Shown here in pieces: positions 1 through 7,917 of a DNA stretch of 64,000 nt (position 1 is its first letter; the number at the start of each line of letters is the position of its first letter). A program made the translations under genes and the position numbers. The notes beneath the pieces were generated by a model. It was not told the DNA's origin, ran no database searches, and was given only the letters and a program-made list of their open reading frames with translations. The DNA is from Clostridium formicaceticum (GTDB lineage: Bacteria > Bacillota > Clostridia > Peptostreptococcales > Natronincolaceae): positions 4,340,001-4,404,000 of the forward strand of contig NZ_CP017603.1 of assembly GCF_001854185.1 (NCBI RefSeq). Direction: 5' to 3'.

Positions 1-89
1 ATCTTTGAAATACCTAGCTCCTTTTCAAGACTTTCTGCTCTTACCAAAGGGGTTTTACCCACCATGTTGATAATCGTATTTTTATTCAT
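1..89 (-). CDS. PLP-dependent enzyme, N-terminal fragment cut by window edge
   Basis: The first 29 codons of a minus-strand gene are visible and the rest lies beyond the window edge. The ATG at 89 is preceded by a consensus AGGAGG at 95-100. The stretch NMVGKTPLVRAESLEKELG matches the N terminus of fold-type II PLP enzymes (cysteine synthase, threonine synthase, tryptophan synthase beta), where G-x-T-P-L precedes the catalytic lysine region. Which member it is cannot be told from this fragment. Confidence 0.7.
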   Translation of the reverse strand, partial: MNKNTIINMVGKTPLVRAESLEKELGISK

Positions 90-221
90 TTTTACCTCCT
101 CTTTATTACAAGCAAGAGAACAGATGTATTGCTTTGTAGCCTCCATAAAAGAATTGTACAAAGGGCTGTCACTCCTGCGACTTCTAACACTATAGGTTTC
201 TAAAATATATTTTGCCTATTT

Positions 222-482
222 CTACCTAGGAATATAATAGTATACATCCCCTATTTTTTCTTTTTTCCCTCTATCCAGCGTTTGATATGATTTATCCCAT
301 ATTATACCATAACCTAAAATTTGAGGCAATTTTACCCATGGATATGCTTCCATAACCTTGAATTTTAGTACATAAGGTCTCAGTTTTATCCTTAACCTAG
401 TAAAATTTATAGGCGCATATTCATATAACAAATAGATTGTCTTTCCTTTTGCAGAGATTGAAAATAGGTATAAGATTAGCAC
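222..482 (-). CDS. doubtful small ORF, 86 codons
   Basis: This open frame starts at a GTG two codons after an in-frame stop and has no recognisable ribosome binding site. Codon choice is AT-rich and gene-like, and the C-terminal half is rich in aromatic and charged residues, but I recognise no family. It fills the gap between the divergent PLP-enzyme gene and trmB. It could be a decayed gene remnant or chance. The rest of 90-533 holds only promoter-like AT-rich DNA. Confidence 0.25.
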   Translation of the reverse strand: MLILYLFSISAKGKTIYLLYEYAPINFTRLRIKLRPYVLKFKVMEAYPWVKLPQILGYGIIWDKSYQTLDRGKKEKIGDVYYYIPR

Positions 483-533
483 AAGTCATGATATAATAAA
501 CCATATCAAATATAGCTAAGGAGTTTATTCAAA

Positions 534-1175
534 ATGAGAAGAAGAAAAAAGCCTGGGGCAAAAGAAAAATTATTAAGTTATGAGGACTATCTATGCAGAG
601 AACCAGAAAAGTATAAAAGCCATTGGCAGGACTATTTTCATGAACAAAAACCAATTCATGTGGAATTAGGAACAGGGCGAGGCCAATTTATCAGCACCTT
701 GGCAGAGATGAATCCTCATATTTATTACATAGGCATTGAAATTAAGGAAGAAGTCTTATTAAAGGCTGTAGAAAAGGCAGAAGCCAAAAAATTAAAAAAC
801 ATCTTATTTCTTTGGTATGATATCAATAAAATTCATGATATCTTTGATGAAGAAGAGTTAAGTAGAATCTATATTAATTTTTGTGATCCTTGGCCCAAAA
901 AGCGATGGGTAAAGCGTAGACTTACCCATCGGCGCTTTTTACAGAAGTATCAATCCATTTTAATCGAAGAAGGAGAAGTCCATTTTAAAACAGATAACGA
1001 AAAACTTTTTGAGTTCTCTTTAAATGAATTTTCTTACGAAAATTTCCGTTTAAACAATATTACTTTTGATCTGCATCATAGTGAAACAAATGATGGTATT
1101 ACTACAGAATATGAAGATAAATTTTCTGCTATGGGAATGAAAATCTATCGATGTGAAGGGATAAAAAGAAATTGA
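534..1175 (+). CDS. trmB: tRNA (guanine-N7-)-methyltransferase TrmB
   Basis: TrmB methylates G46 in the tRNA variable loop using S-adenosylmethionine. The 213-aa length is normal for the family. The SAM-binding motif VELGTGRGQF lies near residues 43-52. The family signature FCDPWPKKRW lies near residues 118-127 and is followed by H-R-R-F. The ATG at 534 follows a TAAGGAG ribosome binding site. It appears to be a single gene or to be co-transcribed with the XRE regulator 93 bp downstream. Confidence 0.95.
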   Translation: MRRRKKPGAKEKLLSYEDYLCREPEKYKSHWQDYFHEQKPIHVELGTGRGQFISTLAEMNPHIYYIGIEIKEEVLLKAVEKAEAKKLKNILFLWYDINKIHDIFDEEELSRIYINFCDPWPKKRWVKRRLTHRRFLQKYQSILIEEGEVHFKTDNEKLFEFSLNEFSYENFRLNNITFDLHHSETNDGITTEYEDKFSAMGMKIYRCEGIKRN

Positions 1176-1268
1176 CATTTTTTACTGCCTATTGTTAAAT
1201 ATAGTTATGTAACGAATTAACAGTTATAATAGCATAAAAGAAATGAACAAGGAAAATGGGGTGAACGC

Positions 1269-1964
1269 ATGAGCCGCGTGGGAGACAGAATCAAAGAAGA
1301 GAGAGTGAAAAAAGGTATTACCCCTAAACAGTTAGGGAAAAAATGTGGAGTGACAGAGTCCTTTATCTTAGATATTGAAAGTGGTCGCAAAATTATCAAC
1401 GAAAAACTACTCAGTCAAATTTCTAAAGTATTGGGTTCTAATTTAGAAGAAAGTATGGTGTTAGAAGTATCTTTTGACGATAAAAAAGAAACAACTGAAA
1501 AAAAATCGCAAAAACTCATACCTTCATCTTCTATAAAAAGACCAGAAGTAGAGCCTTTAGCCCAATGGGAAGACGCATTATCTAATATCATAAAAAAAAT
1601 TCCTATTTATGATATGCAGATGACAGCCATCAAAGATTATAAGAGTTTTCCCATTATCGATAAGAAAGTAGAAGGTTTTCATCCAGACAAGTTGATCTAT
1701 ATAGAAATTTCAGATGATCTCCTGACACAATATAGAATTAAAAAAGGAGATCGATGTCTGATCTATTTAAACCAAGAGTTTACCAATGGTGCCTTTCACC
1801 TAATAGAATATGATGATAAAAAGCGTCTAAGGAAGCTAAAAAAGGCAGAAGGTAACAACAAAATTCAGTTCGTTGAAGGACTTGATGGTAAAGCCCTTAT
1901 AAAAGATAGAAAAGAGATTAAAGTGCTAGGCAAGTTGGTTCGGGTAGAAATTGACTTTAAATAA
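1269..1964 (+). CDS. XRE-family transcriptional regulator with C-terminal S24/LexA-like region
   Basis: A predicted DNA-binding regulator of 231 aa. Residues 1-65 form a lambda-repressor-like helix-turn-helix (IKEERVKKGITPKQLGKKCG, then an ESGRK recognition-helix region). A charged linker follows. Residues 135-231 contain RIKKGDRCLIYL and later FVEGLDG, reminiscent of the beta-barrel of S24/LexA-type repressors, although I see no clear Ser-Lys catalytic pair. The start ATG follows GGGGTGA. Target genes are unknown; it may be autoregulatory. Confidence 0.75.
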   Translation: MSRVGDRIKEERVKKGITPKQLGKKCGVTESFILDIESGRKIINEKLLSQISKVLGSNLEESMVLEVSFDDKKETTEKKSQKLIPSSSIKRPEVEPLAQWEDALSNIIKKIPIYDMQMTAIKDYKSFPIIDKKVEGFHPDKLIYIEISDDLLTQYRIKKGDRCLIYLNQEFTNGAFHLIEYDDKKRLRKLKKAEGNNKIQFVEGLDGKALIKDRKEIKVLGKLVRVEIDFK

Positions 1965-2105
1965 AATGAGACTTAATTCAGGGGGAGTTTTTGCTCCCCC
2001 TGAACTGTAAGCAAATTTATCATAATTTTGCTTTAAGGTATAAGACCCCCACCTCTAAGCGTTAACGCAGGTGGGGGTCTTAGCAATACACCGGAGGATA
2101 AAAAT
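1965..2105. repeat. IS200/IS605-like palindromic repeat with two hairpins
   Basis: This 140-bp stretch carries the hairpin at 1977-2004 and a 14-bp perfect stem at 2041-2054/2069-2082 whose loop contains CTAAGCGTTAACGC. The same loop core recurs at 21035-21050. A shortened copy at 60419-60475 joins the two outer flanks with the middle missing. No transposase gene is present, so it is best read as a non-autonomous element. The IS200/IS605 link is inference from the hairpin style. Confidence 0.5.
1977..2004 (+). terminator. 11-bp perfect hairpin after the XRE gene
   Basis: TTCAGGGGGAG at 1977-1987 pairs perfectly with CTCCCCCTGAA at 1994-2004 across a 6-nt loop. There is no downstream T-run. 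It may act as a terminator, but it also resembles the left part of a repeat family seen at 6470 and 60420. Confidence 0.55.
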
Positions 2106-2130
2106 CAAGTTATAATTTCCCGAAGACCTT

Positions 2131-2177
2131 AGATATTAAAATTCAAGTTTAAAGACCTACACCTATACAACAATTTC
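2131..2177. repeat. right end of MITE family M1 (partial copy)
   Basis: The segment reading TATTAAAATTCAAGTTTAAA and ending near ACCTATAC matches the right terminal arm of the complete element at 26557-26685. No matching left arm is seen, and the preceding DNA is the hairpin repeat at 1965-2105. Confidence 0.5.
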
Positions 2178-2204
2178 TTCTTTGAATCTTTTGCAACTTA
2201 TTTT

Positions 2205-2348
2205 TTATAATACTAAAGATAAAATAAAGTTAAATAGCATATCTTCGTATTTTTGTACTTTAGGTGCCATAGCTGCTTCAAGCGCCTCATTGATCTCGGG
2301 GCAAGCTGCTTTATACTCTTTCCAAGTTTTATAATATTTTGAATCCAT
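2205..2348 (-). CDS. small 47-aa protein at the end of the methyltransferase operon
   Basis: A short gene just downstream of the UroD-type methyltransferase. An AAAGGAGAG site lies 6 nt before the ATG at 2348; an earlier in-frame ATG at 2354 sits too close to that site. The product is charged and helical, with KTWKEYKAACPEINEALEAA near residues 8-27, and has no transmembrane segment or signal peptide. I do not recognise it. It may be a small subunit or the N-terminal remnant of a longer, broken gene. Confidence 0.5.
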   Translation of the reverse strand: MDSKYYKTWKEYKAACPEINEALEAAMAPKVQKYEDMLFNFILSLVL

Positions 2349-2361
2349 ATTCATCTCTCCT

Positions 2362-3519
2362 TTAATACTTTCCTTTTTCATCTATGTACTCTAACACAGC
2401 CTTTAAATTCTCAACATTAATACTGTCTACGGTTATTGCAACTTTATCTAAATCAAAATAATATTTTCCTCCAGGTGCTAAGATGTCTAAAAGTTCTTTT
2501 GCTTTATCAATACATTCTTCCTTTGTTCCACTCTTAAGTAAAGAAAGAGGATAAAATCCACTAACGATATGTTTTTTTCCTAACTTTTCTTTTACCAGCT
2601 TTGGATCACCATATTCAAATCTCATTCTTGTATTTTCAGGTAATTCATATAAATAATCTAAATATCTCATCCAATCATGCTCAACAAATAGATAGATCCC
2701 CTGGCCTTTGGCTGCAAGCGCTTCTACCATTTTTTTAAATGTAGGCCAATAGAATTTTTCAAAATCTTTTTCACGCATATAAGGCGCCATATGCAATGGT
2801 ATGACTGTTTCTCCATCCATAGAAGGAACAGGTGGCGTACCTTTTTTTATCATCAAAGGTGTTACTGCTTCGCAGGCTTCTAAAACCTTTTGTGGATGTC
2901 TCCTGATATCATTAGAAATCCCCTTGAATCCTCTTATAATATCAGCAATAAAATCATAGGGAGCTTCACAGAAAGTTGTAGAAGCTGGTGGTAAAACTGC
3001 ATAGCCATATTTCTGAATCATTTTTGCTTTTATTGCTCCAAAGTTTCCAAACTCATCATAAAAAGCCTTCATTCCTTTTGCTAAGGTTAATGCCTTCGTA
3101 TTTGCATCTGCATCAAGCTTAGTATATAGCCTCGGCAACACTCTTTCTACAATACAGTCATAGGGTGCCTTAATAAATTCATCATATTCATCAGGCTCCA
3201 ATCCATGAAGTTCTGGATGTTGTATAAACCCACCTGAACCCATCACGAAGGTTTTAGCTCCCAATAACTCATAGAAGGAAATAAATCTATTGGCAGAAAT
3301 CGGTGCTACATCAGAAACAAAATCTTTACATACTTTATCAAATGCTTCTTCAAGTTTTTCTGTATTCCATTGAACCTCGACTAAATCCATGTTAGCATAC
3401 TGCATGCAAAATTCCGGATAGAATTTCACTCCTATGGGTACCTTTTTAGGTATTTTTCCTTTATAGAGGTCTTTAAATAACTGGGTCCTCTCCTGAGATA
3501 AGACTACTGTATTCTCCAT
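2362..3519 (-). CDS. UroD/MtaA-family corrinoid methyltransferase
   Basis: A 385-aa protein of the uroporphyrinogen decarboxylase superfamily, in the branch that moves methyl groups to or from corrinoid proteins (MtaA, MtbA, CmuA and O-demethylase type enzymes). It is not a haem enzyme by context: its start lies 1 nt after the stop of a corrinoid-protein gene, and an MtrH/MeTr-like methyltransferase precedes both. FVEHDWMRYL near 265-275 and FYPLSLLKSG near 322 fit the TIM-barrel metal and substrate region. It probably methylates the corrinoid protein from a methylated substrate. The substrate cannot be read from sequence. Confidence 0.85.
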   Translation of the reverse strand: MENTVVLSQERTQLFKDLYKGKIPKKVPIGVKFYPEFCMQYANMDLVEVQWNTEKLEEAFDKVCKDFVSDVAPISANRFISFYELLGAKTFVMGSGGFIQHPELHGLEPDEYDEFIKAPYDCIVERVLPRLYTKLDADANTKALTLAKGMKAFYDEFGNFGAIKAKMIQKYGYAVLPPASTTFCEAPYDFIADIIRGFKGISNDIRRHPQKVLEACEAVTPLMIKKGTPPVPSMDGETVIPLHMAPYMREKDFEKFYWPTFKKMVEALAAKGQGIYLFVEHDWMRYLDYLYELPENTRMRFEYGDPKLVKEKLGKKHIVSGFYPLSLLKSGTKEECIDKAKELLDILAPGGKYYFDLDKVAITVDSINVENLKAVLEYIDEKGKY

Positions 3520-3520
3520 T

Positions 3521-4168
3521 TTAACACATCCATCCTTGACAAATTTTTACACCTTCCGCTGCATTGGTAGTAAAGGCATCTGCACCAACATGTTCACAAG
3601 CCTCTTTTGTTACAGGATTACCGCCAATAATAATTTTTAAATCATTTTTCAATCCTTCTTTTTCTAAACCATCAACTACATTTTTCATAGCATCAATTGC
3701 TAGGGTTAGAACACCACTCATACCAAGAATTTGAGGCTTAACCTCTTTGATCTTTTCTATAAACGCAGTTACCGATTGATCTATACCTATATCATAAACT
3801 TCAAAGCCAGCAGCCTCCGACATACTTCTAAATATGTTCTTACCAATATCATGCAAATCGCCTTCTACTGTACCAAGAACGATGGTGCCTACCTTTTCTG
3901 TTGTTCCAGAACCAATTACTGACTTTAATGCTTCAATAGCACTTGAAAGCAATTCGCCAGCAAAGATTAAGTCTCCTACGAAATACTCACCTTTATCAAA
4001 TAAATCTCCTACAATTGCCATACCCTGCTGACATGCATTTACAACTTTTTGTGCCTCTTCTTCTGTTGGCTCACTTGCTACAAATTCATTTAACATTTCT
4101 ACTACTTTGTCTTCATCAAGTTCTCCCACTGCTTCAGTTAATACTTTTAAATCCAATGCCATTTCCAT
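3521..4168 (-). CDS. corrinoid (B12-binding) methyl-carrier protein, MtaC/MtbC type
   Basis: A 215-aa cobalamin-binding shuttle protein. Residues 1-85 form the helical cap domain typical of methionine-synthase-like modules. Residues 90-215 form the B12 Rossmann domain, with the cobalt-ligand motif DLHDIG at 104-109, S151-G-V-L and GG at 182-183. Its length is typical of MtaC/MtbC/MtvC. The start ATG follows GGGGGAG with 6-nt spacing. It lies between the two methyltransferases and should accept methyl from one and pass it to the other. Confidence 0.92.
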   Translation of the reverse strand: MEMALDLKVLTEAVGELDEDKVVEMLNEFVASEPTEEEAQKVVNACQQGMAIVGDLFDKGEYFVGDLIFAGELLSSAIEALKSVIGSGTTEKVGTIVLGTVEGDLHDIGKNIFRSMSEAAGFEVYDIGIDQSVTAFIEKIKEVKPQILGMSGVLTLAIDAMKNVVDGLEKEGLKNDLKIIIGGNPVTKEACEHVGADAFTTNAAEGVKICQGWMC

Positions 4169-4366
4169 TACTAACTCCCCCTTGAAATTATAGGTTAATT
4201 TTAACTACTTATATACTGAAATGTAGTTAAAGTATTGTAAGCATATTAACAAAATAAATATTTTGAATACTCTACGGATAACGTTTTCTCTTTTTTATTG
4301 CTATTTACTTTTATTTTACAAATCTGTAGCATATTTTTTATATTCCTGCTGATGATAGAATGTTTT

Positions 4367-5170
4367 TTACTTGATAGGTCCTATTTTGTTTTTTCTATAA
4401 GCAGTATTATACTTTCTACAGTGTTTATCTTTTTGTAGTAATGCTTCTGTTGCAAGTAATGTTGCCAGCATATCTCTATTGCATGGGTCCATAATGGCTG
4501 AATCCATGCCTACAAAGGCAGCAATTGTTAAAAATCCTTGATTTACAACTTTTCTTAAAGGCATGCCAAAAGAAATATTACTTAACCCTGATGTCACTTT
4601 AATCGTAGGATACATTTCTTTTATAGTTCTTGTGGTTTCTACAAAGCTCATCAAAGATGCGTTATCTGTAGACAAAGCCATAACTAAAGGGTCGATATGT
4701 ATTCTGTCTGGTGTGATATCATATTTTTGTGCCTTTTCTACTAATATTTTTGTAATATCTATTCTAGTTTTTACGTCGCTAGGTATACCTTTATTATCAC
4801 AGGTTAAACCAATCACTTCCCATGCTGTACCTTGAATCATAGGATAAATCACTTCACACTTATTCCCTTCTTCAGATACAGAGTTAATTAATCCTGGAGT
4901 CTTGGCATATTTAAATACCGCTTCAATCGTTTTTGCATTGGGACTATCAATACATAAGGGTTTATCTACTGCATCCTGAACAATATCCATCAGCCATTTT
5001 AAGGTTTCCACCTCGAATTCAGGGGCTGTACTTGCACAAACATCAATATAGTCTGCTCCCGCATCCACCTGATTCATGGCAAGGTTGCGGATGAATTCTT
5101 CATCCCTAGCTTCAATAGCCTTTTTTACACTAGGAATGGTTCCATTAACTTTTTCTCCAATGATAATCAT
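4367..5170 (-). CDS. methyltetrahydrofolate:corrinoid methyltransferase (DHPS fold, MtrH/AcsE-like)
   Basis: The product belongs to the pterin-binding (dihydropteroate-synthase-fold) methyltransferases that exchange methyl between corrinoid protein and tetrahydrofolate. It begins MIIIGEKVNGTIPSV, with DAGADYIDVCAS near 35-46 and later IHIDPLV and SGLSNISFG, all usual for MeTr/AcsE. The ATG at 5170 follows GGTGGGA. The open frame extends 39 codons upstream, but that part looks non-coding. With the next genes it forms a three-component methyl-transfer system feeding one-carbon metabolism. Confidence 0.88.
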   Translation of the reverse strand: MIIIGEKVNGTIPSVKKAIEARDEEFIRNLAMNQVDAGADYIDVCASTAPEFEVETLKWLMDIVQDAVDKPLCIDSPNAKTIEAVFKYAKTPGLINSVSEEGNKCEVIYPMIQGTAWEVIGLTCDNKGIPSDVKTRIDITKILVEKAQKYDITPDRIHIDPLVMALSTDNASLMSFVETTRTIKEMYPTIKVTSGLSNISFGMPLRKVVNQGFLTIAAFVGMDSAIMDPCNRDMLATLLATEALLQKDKHCRKYNTAYRKNKIGPIK

Positions 5171-5463
5171 TAAAATCCCACCTTTATTTATAATTTGCAA
5201 TGCTATATATACAGGAATACTAATAAAGCCACAAACCTCTGATAGAGTAAGTTTATAGCTGTTTGTGCTAAATCTACAATGATCCATTATTTATAGGTAC
5301 CTACTTTTGAAGATAGATTTTAATATACACAATTTACAGCGCTTCTTTTGCCTATTAAAACTGCTAGATGTATAACTAGCTTGTAAAATTTGTAAAATAT
5401 TGTCGTTTTAGTAAATTTTATATATTTACTATTATATTAACTGTAAATATCTTGTAAGTCAAT

Positions 5464-5500
5464 AAAAAAATAGTAAAAAATAAAATTTTACTATTTTTTT
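5464..5500. promoter_or_regulatory. 15-bp inverted repeat, candidate TetR operator
   Basis: The arm at 5464-5478 (seven A then TAGTAAAA) is perfectly inverted at 5486-5500 with a 7-nt spacer. It overlaps the -35 of the TetR promoter (TTGATT 5499-5504, 17 bp, TATAAT 5522-5527) and lies between the regulator and the divergent methyltransferase operon. That position suits autoregulation and control of both units. Confidence 0.6.
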
Positions 5501-5527
5501 GATTAATTTATATTCCTATGTTATAAT
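5499..5527 (+). promoter_or_regulatory. sigma-A-type promoter of the TetR gene
   Basis: TTGATT at 5499-5504 and TATAAT at 5522-5527 are separated by 17 bp, about 30 bp before the start codon. Confidence 0.6.
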
Positions 5528-5556
5528 CAATCTATCTTATAAAAGGGTTGATGACG

Positions 5557-6204
5557 ATGCAGAAAACAAAAGGAGAAATTACAAAACAAAAGATTTATGA
5601 TACAGCTAAAGAAATGTTTTACCATAAAGGTTATAACGGCACCACAATGAAGGATATTGCTGCCGATCTTGGCATCTCCTTAGGAAATTTAACCTATTAC
5701 TTTAAAACAAAAGATGCCATTGTAATCAATATTTTTGTTGATTACTTGGATAATATCTATGAATTTATTAAAGATAAAGTAGAGGATAGTGCAAATTCCT
5801 ACTACAAGCATTTTTTTGTATCAATTATATTTTACAAGATTATTTTATCTGATCCTAACAACAAAAGATTTTTCGGAGAGATTATGACAAAAAAATCCTT
5901 CTATAGATTATTATCTGATAGAATTAGCATCATTTATCAAGATTTTATTGAGGACTATCATCTCAGAGTTTCTCAATCGGAATATGCACGAATTGTCATA
6001 GCCGATTTTGGTGCAAGAAGAGAAATCATATTAAACTATTTGTCAGGTAAAATCAAAATGCCCATTGAAGATTTAGCCATCTTTTTATTATCTACTACAA
6101 GTAAGCTTTTAGGAATGAAGGAAAAAGACATTTATACCACATCTTTTAATGCTTATACAGTAAGTAAAAAATATAATTATTCTCAAATCAAACTACTTAT
6201 CTAA
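5557..6204 (+). CDS. TetR-family transcriptional regulator
   Basis: A regulator with an N-terminal TetR helix-turn-helix: ITKQKIYDTAKEMFYHKGYN, then TTMKDIAADLGISLGNLTYY. The remainder is an all-helical ligand domain of unknown specificity. TTG 5548, ATG 5551 and ATG 5557 are all in frame; 5557 gives the best spacing from AAAAGGG. It is divergent from the corrinoid methyltransferase operon and probably controls it, perhaps through the inverted repeat at 5464-5500. Confidence 0.88.
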   Translation: MQKTKGEITKQKIYDTAKEMFYHKGYNGTTMKDIAADLGISLGNLTYYFKTKDAIVINIFVDYLDNIYEFIKDKVEDSANSYYKHFFVSIIFYKIILSDPNNKRFFGEIMTKKSFYRLLSDRISIIYQDFIEDYHLRVSQSEYARIVIADFGARREIILNYLSGKIKMPIEDLAIFLLSTTSKLLGMKEKDIYTTSFNAYTVSKKYNYSQIKLLI

Positions 6205-6262
6205 TTTTTTCTAACAAGTTGTTTTTACAGCTGTTTTTCCAAAAAACTTAAATCATGTTGCA

Positions 6263-6309
6263 AAACAGAGGGGTTCCGCTAGCCAAACAGCCCTATAATC
6301 CCTCTGTTT
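6263..6309 (+). terminator. hairpin downstream of the TetR gene
   Basis: AAACAGAGGG at 6263-6272 pairs with CCCTCTGTTT at 6300-6309, followed by a pyrimidine-rich stretch. Confidence 0.5.
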
Positions 6310-6367
6310 CACAGTTTTCTTTTCAATTAAATTTGTGTAACTAGCAGCATATACTAGTTTGTGCTAT

Positions 6368-6418
6368 AAGTATGAAAACTTCACTTATTATAATAGGTGA
6401 AGTTTTCATACTTTTTGT
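6368..6418 (+). terminator. 17-bp perfect hairpin with T-run
   Basis: The stem at 6368-6384 (AAGTATGAAAACTTCAC) pairs perfectly with 6397-6413 and is followed by TTT. It is a strong intrinsic-terminator-like structure. Apart from it, the hairpin at 6263-6309 and an IS-like hairpin near 6473-6500, the 473-bp gap 6205-6677 shows nothing gene-like. Confidence 0.6.
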
Positions 6419-6677
6419 GAGCTATTAAAGAAACTAAAGCATTATATAATAACTATATAAAATTTGGCTACAATTCAGGGTAGTTTTTACCCTCCCTGAG
6501 AGGAATGATTGAAAAAATAGACATATAACCTATGAACTAAATTTACAACTATATCATAATGTAGTATTAAGGTGCTTAAGTACAAAATATTTTATTGATT
6601 TATGCATAAATTCCTTTATTAATTAGCAGGGAATAAAAAATATATGCTATAAATTAAAGAGAAGGGAGAAATGACTA

Positions 6678-7382
6678 ATGGCAAAAACGTCACCCAATGA
6701 AAATGTAAGTATAGAAAAACAAACTTCACTTATGAATAAAGTTGAAGTTAAACCCACCAAAGATATTTCACCGAACAACACCTTATCTGTATTCTATCCA
6801 TATATTTCTATACTATTGGTGTTTCTCATATTTAGCAGAAAAGAAAGATATCCTGGGTATATGGAAACATCAAATACAGCTGGGATGGATAAAGCCCTTT
6901 CTATTCAGAAGGTAATAGAAAATCCTGATATAAAAAAAGCTCTTCAGTCTGTTTGCATGCATTTAAATGAAGAAGAACAAACCCCTATTCACACACTTAC
7001 AGGGCTATTGGAAGTGATAAGTACATTCCAGAACCTTCTAGGTAATTTTTCTAAAACTCAAAGATCCTCCTATTCAGCATCTTCTAATAAATTTGAAAAG
7101 CAATCAGGAATTATCAAAGTTCTAAAGGATCATGCTCATGAGGAAGATAAAAATTTATTGGAAGCTGTTGAAAGTGTAATAACTGCTGCAGAAAAAATAA
7201 AAAAAGTTATGCAGGGATTAAAAACACCAGAAATTTTCGATAAAGAAAGAATAGATGCTCATAAAATTCCAGCATTGGCAGATATTCCTGAACCTTTGCT
7301 TTCTGAAAATAAACACTATGCTATTGAAGAAGTACAGGAAACAATAAAAACTATTGAAGCAATAAATCCACCTGAAAGTTAA
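6678..7382 (+). CDS. hypothetical protein with one membrane segment
   Basis: A 234-aa protein I do not recognise. It has a polar N terminus, then a single hydrophobic helix near residues 38-52 (FYPYISILLVFLIFS), then a long, largely helical, charged region. Residues 100-160 are rich in Ser, Asn and Lys, and the C terminus is acidic. AAGGGAG precedes the ATG. It sits 165 bp before a small hydrophobic protein of a type common in spore formers, so a sporulation role is possible but unproven. Confidence 0.65.
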   Translation: MAKTSPNENVSIEKQTSLMNKVEVKPTKDISPNNTLSVFYPYISILLVFLIFSRKERYPGYMETSNTAGMDKALSIQKVIENPDIKKALQSVCMHLNEEEQTPIHTLTGLLEVISTFQNLLGNFSKTQRSSYSASSNKFEKQSGIIKVLKDHAHEEDKNLLEAVESVITAAEKIKKVMQGLKTPEIFDKERIDAHKIPALADIPEPLLSENKHYAIEEVQETIKTIEAINPPES

Positions 7383-7546
7383 GAGGATGTTGACTAGTGA
7401 ACAAAAACTAGAACAGCTTTTTATACAGTCATGCGGCTTTATAAAAAATAGAATCTTTTAAATTTAAAAATTAACCTTTTTGCTTTTAATTGCATATTTT
7501 ATATTAGGGTTAGGATAATCAAATATTTAAAGGTAGGTGAAAATAT

Positions 7547-7741
7547 ATGAGCGATGTAGCTAGAAAAGATTTTTTTGGAGGAATCGCTGGTAAGAGTAGT
7601 TTGCTGTTCTTCTTTTTACTACTGGTGATTATCTTCTGTTTCTGTCCATTATTCTGTACTTCAGGTGATAGTTTACTATTCTTCTTCCTATTACTCATTG
7701 TACTGTTTGGAGGCAAAACTTTTTTTGGATCCTTTTGCTAA
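7547..7741 (+). CDS. small double-hydrophobic-hairpin protein (YjcZ-like)
   Basis: A 64-aa protein with two near-identical hydrophobic segments, SSLLFFFLLLVIIFC and DSLLFFFLLLIVLF, separated by a short Cys/Pro turn. The internal duplication and FFFLLL motif resemble small, poorly characterised proteins of clostridia sometimes grouped with YjcZ-like sporulation proteins. AGGTAGGTG lies 7 nt before the ATG. A hairpin at 7775-7816 ends the unit. Function unknown; it is probably membrane-embedded. Confidence 0.7.
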   Translation: MSDVARKDFFGGIAGKSSLLFFFLLLVIIFCFCPLFCTSGDSLLFFFLLLIVLFGGKTFFGSFC

Positions 7742-7774
7742 AGTAAGATACTAACTAAACAATACGCTTAAAAG

Positions 7775-7816
7775 AGAAATTAAAGTTCTAGAAACGAGTC
7801 TAGGACTTTAATTTCT
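7775..7816 (+). terminator. 18-bp hairpin, probable terminator
   Basis: AGAAATTAAAGTTCTAGA at 7775-7792 pairs with 7799-7816 with one G-U. AT-rich DNA follows. Confidence 0.55.
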
Positions 7817-7917
7817 TAATTTTAATTATCATAGGCGTTAACTTAACCCTATTATTTCCAAAATTCTCTCATGAACTGTCATTCTGTATAAAACTTTTTT
7901 TAAAATTCTTCTTTTCC

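Noticed and set aside
2362-3519. Haem biosynthesis hemE
   Set aside because: The gene is coupled to a corrinoid protein and an MeTr-type methyltransferase and lacks haem-gene neighbours.
7386-7460. 24-codon plus-strand ORF after the 234-aa gene
   Set aside because: The AAGAGG touches the ATG with no spacing, and there is no other support.
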